Source of the DNA: Chloracidobacterium sp.
GTDB taxonomy: Bacteria > Acidobacteriota > Blastocatellia > Pyrinomonadales > Pyrinomonadaceae
Direction: 5' to 3'
DNA length: 64,000 nucleotides
NCBI GenBank assembly: GCA_016711345.1
Contig: JADJTD010000001.1
Span: forward strand, 496,001 to 560,000
Shown here: positions 60,695 through 64,000 of the stretch, in pieces
How positions within the stretch are numbered: the first letter of the stretch is position 1
Layout: each line of letters begins with the position of its first letter
Notes under the pieces: model-generated
Database searches by the model: none
Seen by the model: only the letters and a program-made list of their open reading frames with translations
Told to the model about the DNA's origin: nothing
Position numbers and translations under genes: made by a program

Positions 60695-62323
60695 ATGATC
60701 GAAGCCGGAACAACATTGCAGCAGCGTTATCGGATCGACAAACAGATCGGCCAGGGTGGTATGGGTGCGGTTTATGTTGCGACGGACGAGCGATTTAACA
60801 GCATTGTCGCGATCAAAGAGACGTTGTGCATGGACGACAACTTTCTCAAGGCCATCGAACGCGAAGCTCGCTTGCTAAACAGCCTCAAACATTCCGCTCT
60901 GCCGCGTGTTAGCGACCATTTTCTTGAAAGAGAAAGCCAGTTTCTCGTCATGGAGTACATTCAGGGCGAAGATCTTGGTCGCATGCTTGAGGATCAGGAC
61001 CGGCCGTTTGATGTTGAACAAGTGTTGAAATGGGCCGACCAACTGCTTGATGCTCTTGATTATCTGCACAATCAGAATATGCCCGTCGTCCATCGCGATA
61101 TTAAGCCGCAGAATCTCAAGATCACGCACGACGGCCAGATCATTCTTCTAGATTTTGGCCTCGCGAAAGGAAATCCCACCGACGCCGGCCACAAGACAGC
61201 GGCTAAGAGCATCTTCGGATACTCCCGAAATTACGCTTCGCTCGAGCAGATTCAGGGAACAGGAACCGATCCGCGAAGCGATCTTTATTCGCTCGCCGCG
61301 ACCTTGTATCACCTTTTGACAAATACCGCGCCGGAAGATGCATTGACGCGGGCGATGAGCGTTCTCAGCCAAAAGCCGGATCCGCTAATTCCTGCAAATC
61401 TAGTTAATTCCAACGTTCCGCCGGGAGTCGCAGGTGTGTTACAAAAAGCTCTCGACCTAAACGCGGGTGAACGCCCTGCCTCTGCTGCCGAGATGCGGCA
61501 GATGTTTCGCGAGAGTGAAAACTACGCGCATCTCGCCGTCGCCTCGGCTTATCCTACTCAAGCCTTCTCAACAAATGTTTACTCTCAACCGACAAAATTA
61601 ATGTCCGATGAAACGCGTGCCGCCGCGCTCATGAACACAGATGTAAAGACCGAGTTTGGGTCTGCGTTCGTTTCTGACGAAACATCCGTCAGCCCTAACC
61701 GCGTTGCAACCGGCGGCATGACCGGTTCAACACCCAAAAGGCGCGCCTTGGCAATGGCCGTTGGAGCGTTGATCGTACTGCTTGTTGGCGGCGGCATTGC
61801 GGGCGGGCTATATGTCGTCAACCCTTCGCTTTTTGGAGTCACGCAAGAAACGGAAAAGACTGCTCAGCCTCAGCCTTTGGCAAACACCAATTCCACTCGT
61901 CCAACAAACGCGGAAGCTGTCCAAATGGCTGCAGAAACAGCCGTAAATGCAAACTCAGCTGCCGCTCCGATAGCTGAGAACCCGCGTTCGGCTGAAAAAC
62001 CGCTCGAGACGACAAAGACTGGTAAGAGTTCTTCTGACAATGCGAAAACTGCGGATGAATCGTTTGACATCATCGGTGACCCAGAAGATCCAGATCAGGT
62101 TACGATCAAGACAGTGGACAAAACCGGCAAAGTTACCACGATGACCGTCAGGCCAAAAGAAATACCTGATATGCCGGTACCGCCAGTCGAAGGTTATGAT
62201 CCTTTTCCGCCAAAGGTAGATCCAAGCAAACTCACGCCCGCACAGCGACGAAAACTGCAAAGGGTTTGGCGGTTCAATCAGATACGTCCGACACCAAACA
62301 CGCAACAGACGCCGACCAATTAG
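60695..62323 (+). CDS. membrane-anchored Ser/Thr protein kinase
   Basis: 542 residues. Kinase domain about 1-270: GQGGMGAVYVATDERFNSIV (Gly loop), Lys in VAIKE, HRDIKPQNLKI (catalytic Asp, Asn), DFGLAKG, YASLEQIQGTGTDPRSDLYS. A linker of about 70 residues, one membrane helix (about 350-372: LAMAVGALIVLLVGGGIAGG), and a ~165-residue outer Pro/Ala/Asn-rich tail with no recognised sensor domain such as PASTA. Hanks-type kinase; substrates not known. Opposed to two PilZ genes, so not in operon with them. Confidence 0.93.
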   Translation: MIEAGTTLQQRYRIDKQIGQGGMGAVYVATDERFNSIVAIKETLCMDDNFLKAIEREARLLNSLKHSALPRVSDHFLERESQFLVMEYIQGEDLGRMLEDQDRPFDVEQVLKWADQLLDALDYLHNQNMPVVHRDIKPQNLKITHDGQIILLDFGLAKGNPTDAGHKTAAKSIFGYSRNYASLEQIQGTGTDPRSDLYSLAATLYHLLTNTAPEDALTRAMSVLSQKPDPLIPANLVNSNVPPGVAGVLQKALDLNAGERPASAAEMRQMFRESENYAHLAVASAYPTQAFSTNVYSQPTKLMSDETRAAALMNTDVKTEFGSAFVSDETSVSPNRVATGGMTGSTPKRRALAMAVGALIVLLVGGGIAGGLYVVNPSLFGVTQETEKTAQPQPLANTNSTRPTNAEAVQMAAETAVNANSAAAPIAENPRSAEKPLETTKTGKSSSDNAKTADESFDIIGDPEDPDQVTIKTVDKTGKVTTMTVRPKEIPDMPVPPVEGYDPFPPKVDPSKLTPAQRRKLQRVWRFNQIRPTPNTQQTPTN

Positions 62324-62331
62324 CTATTTGA

Positions 62332-62358
62332 CAAAAAAAGGAGCGGTCGAGCCGCTCC
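62332..62358 (-). terminator. terminator of the PilZ unit
   Basis: On the minus strand GGAGCGGCTCGACCGCTCC followed by a seven-T run. Ends the transcript of the PilZ gene whose stop is at 62384. Confidence 0.8.
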
Positions 62359-62383
62359 AAAAAAAGTATAAAGTTCGTCTCGT

Positions 62384-63154
62384 TTAGACCGCAGCCATTT
62401 CTGCGACACGCGTAGCGACTACCGCCTCGACAGGAAATTCACTGTCAACGAGTTCCAAATGAAGAGTCATCATACCGTCCTTTGGAGTCATACGGTTTCG
62501 GACAACGGCGATAGAATAAAAATTAAGTTCCTTGCAGGCAATTTTGACCTTTTCGCCGACACTTGTTTCGAGAGAACAAACTGCGGAAATGCCGTTCGAG
62601 CTGATATTTTTTGTCGCCGTTTCCTCTTTCGCACCTGGATTGCCGGCTTTTTGCAGCAGCGAAACCGTGACCGGAACCGATATCCAATATCTGGGCTGCC
62701 GGCGATTTTTGAATTGATCTTCGGCCTCACTTATGGACCATAGTCCGTCTTGCTTCATGCCGCATATACGGTAGCTCTGCGTCGGATCCAACTTGAAACT
62801 GTCAGGTATTTTTTTCCCGACAAAACCTACGCCGATGTGATAACGAGTTTCGCCGTCAATCGTCGTCGCGTTGCAATACTGGACTATCGCCATTACGGGA
62901 TAGAGTTCCTTCTTTTTATCGTATGCACGCAGTTCAGTGTCGAGAGGCATAACGAGCGTTATGAGTCGTCCGACAACAACCGGACGATTAAGACTGAATC
63001 CTGCGCCGTTCTTAGAAACGGTCAGAACCTTGGTTACTTCTTTCCAGCCTTCGACATGGCTTTCCTTTACCTGAACTATTGTTTGCAGTTCGGTCGGTGC
63101 CTTGTCGATCTTTCGCTGTTCGGGTTCGGTTTGAATAAAGTTATTAACACTCAT
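62384..63154 (-). CDS. double PilZ-domain protein (paralogue 1)
   Basis: 256 residues. Second half holds a canonical PilZ: RRQPRYWISVPV (RxxxR) and KNISSNGISA (N-x-S-x-x-G), so c-di-GMP binding is likely. The first half reads WKEVTKVLTVSKNGAGFSLN, a second PilZ-like fold without the arginine pair. Followed by a terminator and preceded by its paralogue. The target is unknown; PilZ proteins commonly control motility or exopolysaccharide. Confidence 0.85.
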   Translation of the reverse strand: MSVNNFIQTEPEQRKIDKAPTELQTIVQVKESHVEGWKEVTKVLTVSKNGAGFSLNRPVVVGRLITLVMPLDTELRAYDKKKELYPVMAIVQYCNATTIDGETRYHIGVGFVGKKIPDSFKLDPTQSYRICGMKQDGLWSISEAEDQFKNRRQPRYWISVPVTVSLLQKAGNPGAKEETATKNISSNGISAVCSLETSVGEKVKIACKELNFYSIAVVRNRMTPKDGMMTLHLELVDSEFPVEAVVATRVAEMAAV

Positions 63155-63179
63155 AGATCTAAGTTATTGGGTGATCGTA

Positions 63180-63995
63180 CTAAAGGGTCGATTCTATGCC
63201 TTCGAGCGGGAAAAAGCGGTCGATAAACTCCACGTGCACACGTGGAATGTTGTCATGGCCGAGGCGAAAACCTCGCACAACCGAAAGAATTGTTACGTTG
63301 AACCGATCGCTCGTGACACGCAGAAAATCTCCCTTTTCAACCTGCAATGTGGTGAAAACAGATGCTCCTCCGAGGCTTACGTTCTCGGTCACAGTTGTCT
63401 CGGTTGCGAGAATATTGCCTGCTTGGTCCACTTTTTCAATTTTTAGCGATTCTGGAATGTGATAGCGCGTCTGCTTACGAAGTTCAGATGGCAGATCGCT
63501 GTCATTTACAGTCAGGTCAGCTCCAACAAGGTGATAAAAGCCTCCGCCTTCTGCTTCTCGATGCGAGACGTCATAGAGCATGGAAGGATGCTCCAGATAG
63601 TCCGGCGGTGGTTTCTTTCCAACGAAAGCCACACCTATTGCATATTCGGGCGTTGATGGGTCTCTTCCAATCGAAAGACATCGACGCACCAATCCCCAAA
63701 TTTTGTATTGCGGCTCGCCATAATCATAGGATCGAAGCTGTCGCGGCATAGGCACTGTCATCAGCACGATGCGTCCGCGTTTGATCGGCCGTTTTAAGCT
63801 AAATCCCGCCCCGAAGGCCGAAACATCGCTCAATCGCGTGATCTCGTTCCACGAAACCGTCTTATCGACCTTGACCTCGACGCGCACCGGAAGCGGCAGC
63901 GAGATACGCTGTATTCGTCGATGTTCTTTATCGACCGCTGGTGGACTCGGTGGTCGTTCGGCAGAACCGATATTTTCAGATCCGGAAGGAAGCAT
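63180..63995 (-). CDS. double PilZ-domain protein (paralogue 2)
   Basis: 271 residues from ATG 63995; the start may lie further upstream, beyond the right edge. First half: HRRIQRISLPLPV and LSDVSAFGAGFSLKRPI; second half: LRKQTRYHIPESLKIEK with TENVSLGGASVFTTL. Both halves keep the RxxxR/(D/N)xSxxG layout. Closely related to the 62384-63154 gene and 25 bases from it, a tandem duplication. Confidence 0.83.
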   Translation of the reverse strand: MLPSGSENIGSAERPPSPPAVDKEHRRIQRISLPLPVRVEVKVDKTVSWNEITRLSDVSAFGAGFSLKRPIKRGRIVLMTVPMPRQLRSYDYGEPQYKIWGLVRRCLSIGRDPSTPEYAIGVAFVGKKPPPDYLEHPSMLYDVSHREAEGGGFYHLVGADLTVNDSDLPSELRKQTRYHIPESLKIEKVDQAGNILATETTVTENVSLGGASVFTTLQVEKGDFLRVTSDRFNVTILSVVRGFRLGHDNIPRVHVEFIDRFFPLEGIESTL

Positions 63996-64000
63996 TTTGT

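Noticed and set aside
1..64000. Prophage, transposon or integrative element
   Set aside because: No transposase, integrase, phage gene, attachment site or tRNA junction was found; the only mobile-like DNA is the short palindromic repeats.

Overview
The window reads as a chromosomal stretch of a Gram-negative, moderate-GC bacterium, most likely an Acidobacteriota of the Blastocatellia/Pyrinomonadales type. That placement is inference. It rests on the mixture of TPR-, MORN- and PilZ-rich proteins, DUF2911, a CSLREA-type beta-helix protein, dockerin-like modules behind Thr/Pro linkers, an EF-G-like GTPase, and hairpin repeats between many genes. Almost everything is ordinary single-copy chromosomal coding. 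I see no prophage, no transposase, no CRISPR array and no tRNA or rRNA gene.

Layout. 1-2.1 kb: 5' part of carB (minus strand, running off the left edge). 2.2-11.6 kb (minus): a secreted metzincin with delta-60 repeats plus dockerin- and cohesin-like ends, two paralogous TPR proteins flanking murB, and a methyltransferase. 11.6-12.0 kb: an exact 21-bp tandem array. 12.2-17.6 kb: EF-G-like GTPase, a small Asn/Arg/Gly-rich secreted protein, a DUF2911 protein, a GT39-like membrane protein. 17.6-21.0 kb (minus): alkD plus an ArsR/AHSA1/DUF1801/GNAT/membrane/VOC cluster. 21.5-26.2 kb: hflX, a PgpH-like 7TM-HD phosphodiesterase, a membrane protein. 26.2-32.1 kb (minus): HIT protein, HU, rpsA, a lipoprotein, pilT. 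32.3-37.7 kb: DinB-like protein, a ParE-type toxin with its antitoxin, an NHL-repeat protein, a TonB-C protein and a large beta-helix exoprotein. 37.8-42.6 kb: malic enzyme, hemolysin III, a two-component pair. 42.8-49.9 kb: a LolA-like secreted protein, a YpdA-like flavoprotein, ygfZ, Mrp, an A-type Fe-S carrier, an NlpC/P60 hydrolase. 49.9-56.4 kb (minus): Sm-like protein, accC and lipid-related genes, greA, pfkA, an S41 protease. 56.5-64 kb: GT2, pdxJ, a MORN protein, a Ser/Thr kinase, two double-PilZ proteins.

The most unusual signal is in the repeats. An identical 30-bp element lies in frame inside three unrelated genes (the YpdA-like reductase, ygfZ and pdxJ) and adds the peptide SEPGAIATGF each time. 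Related hairpins occur in nearby intergenic DNA. A second palindromic family (GCCCGCACGTTAGTAAGGGC) occurs intergenically and once inside ygfZ. A third family (CACCACAAAG...CTTTGTGGTG hairpins) sits in at least four, probably six, gene junctions. Together they look like mobile palindromic elements tolerated inside proteins, comparable in logic to the Rickettsia palindromic elements.

Functional groupings: Fe-S and redox biology (ygfZ, mrp, A-type carrier, YpdA-like), envelope and secretion (murB, S41, NlpC/P60, TPR, dockerin/cohesin proteins), and signalling (PgpH-like, HisKA pair, Ser/Thr kinase, PilZ, PilT). Several promoters share an extended -10 of the form TGCTAnAAT with a short or absent leader.
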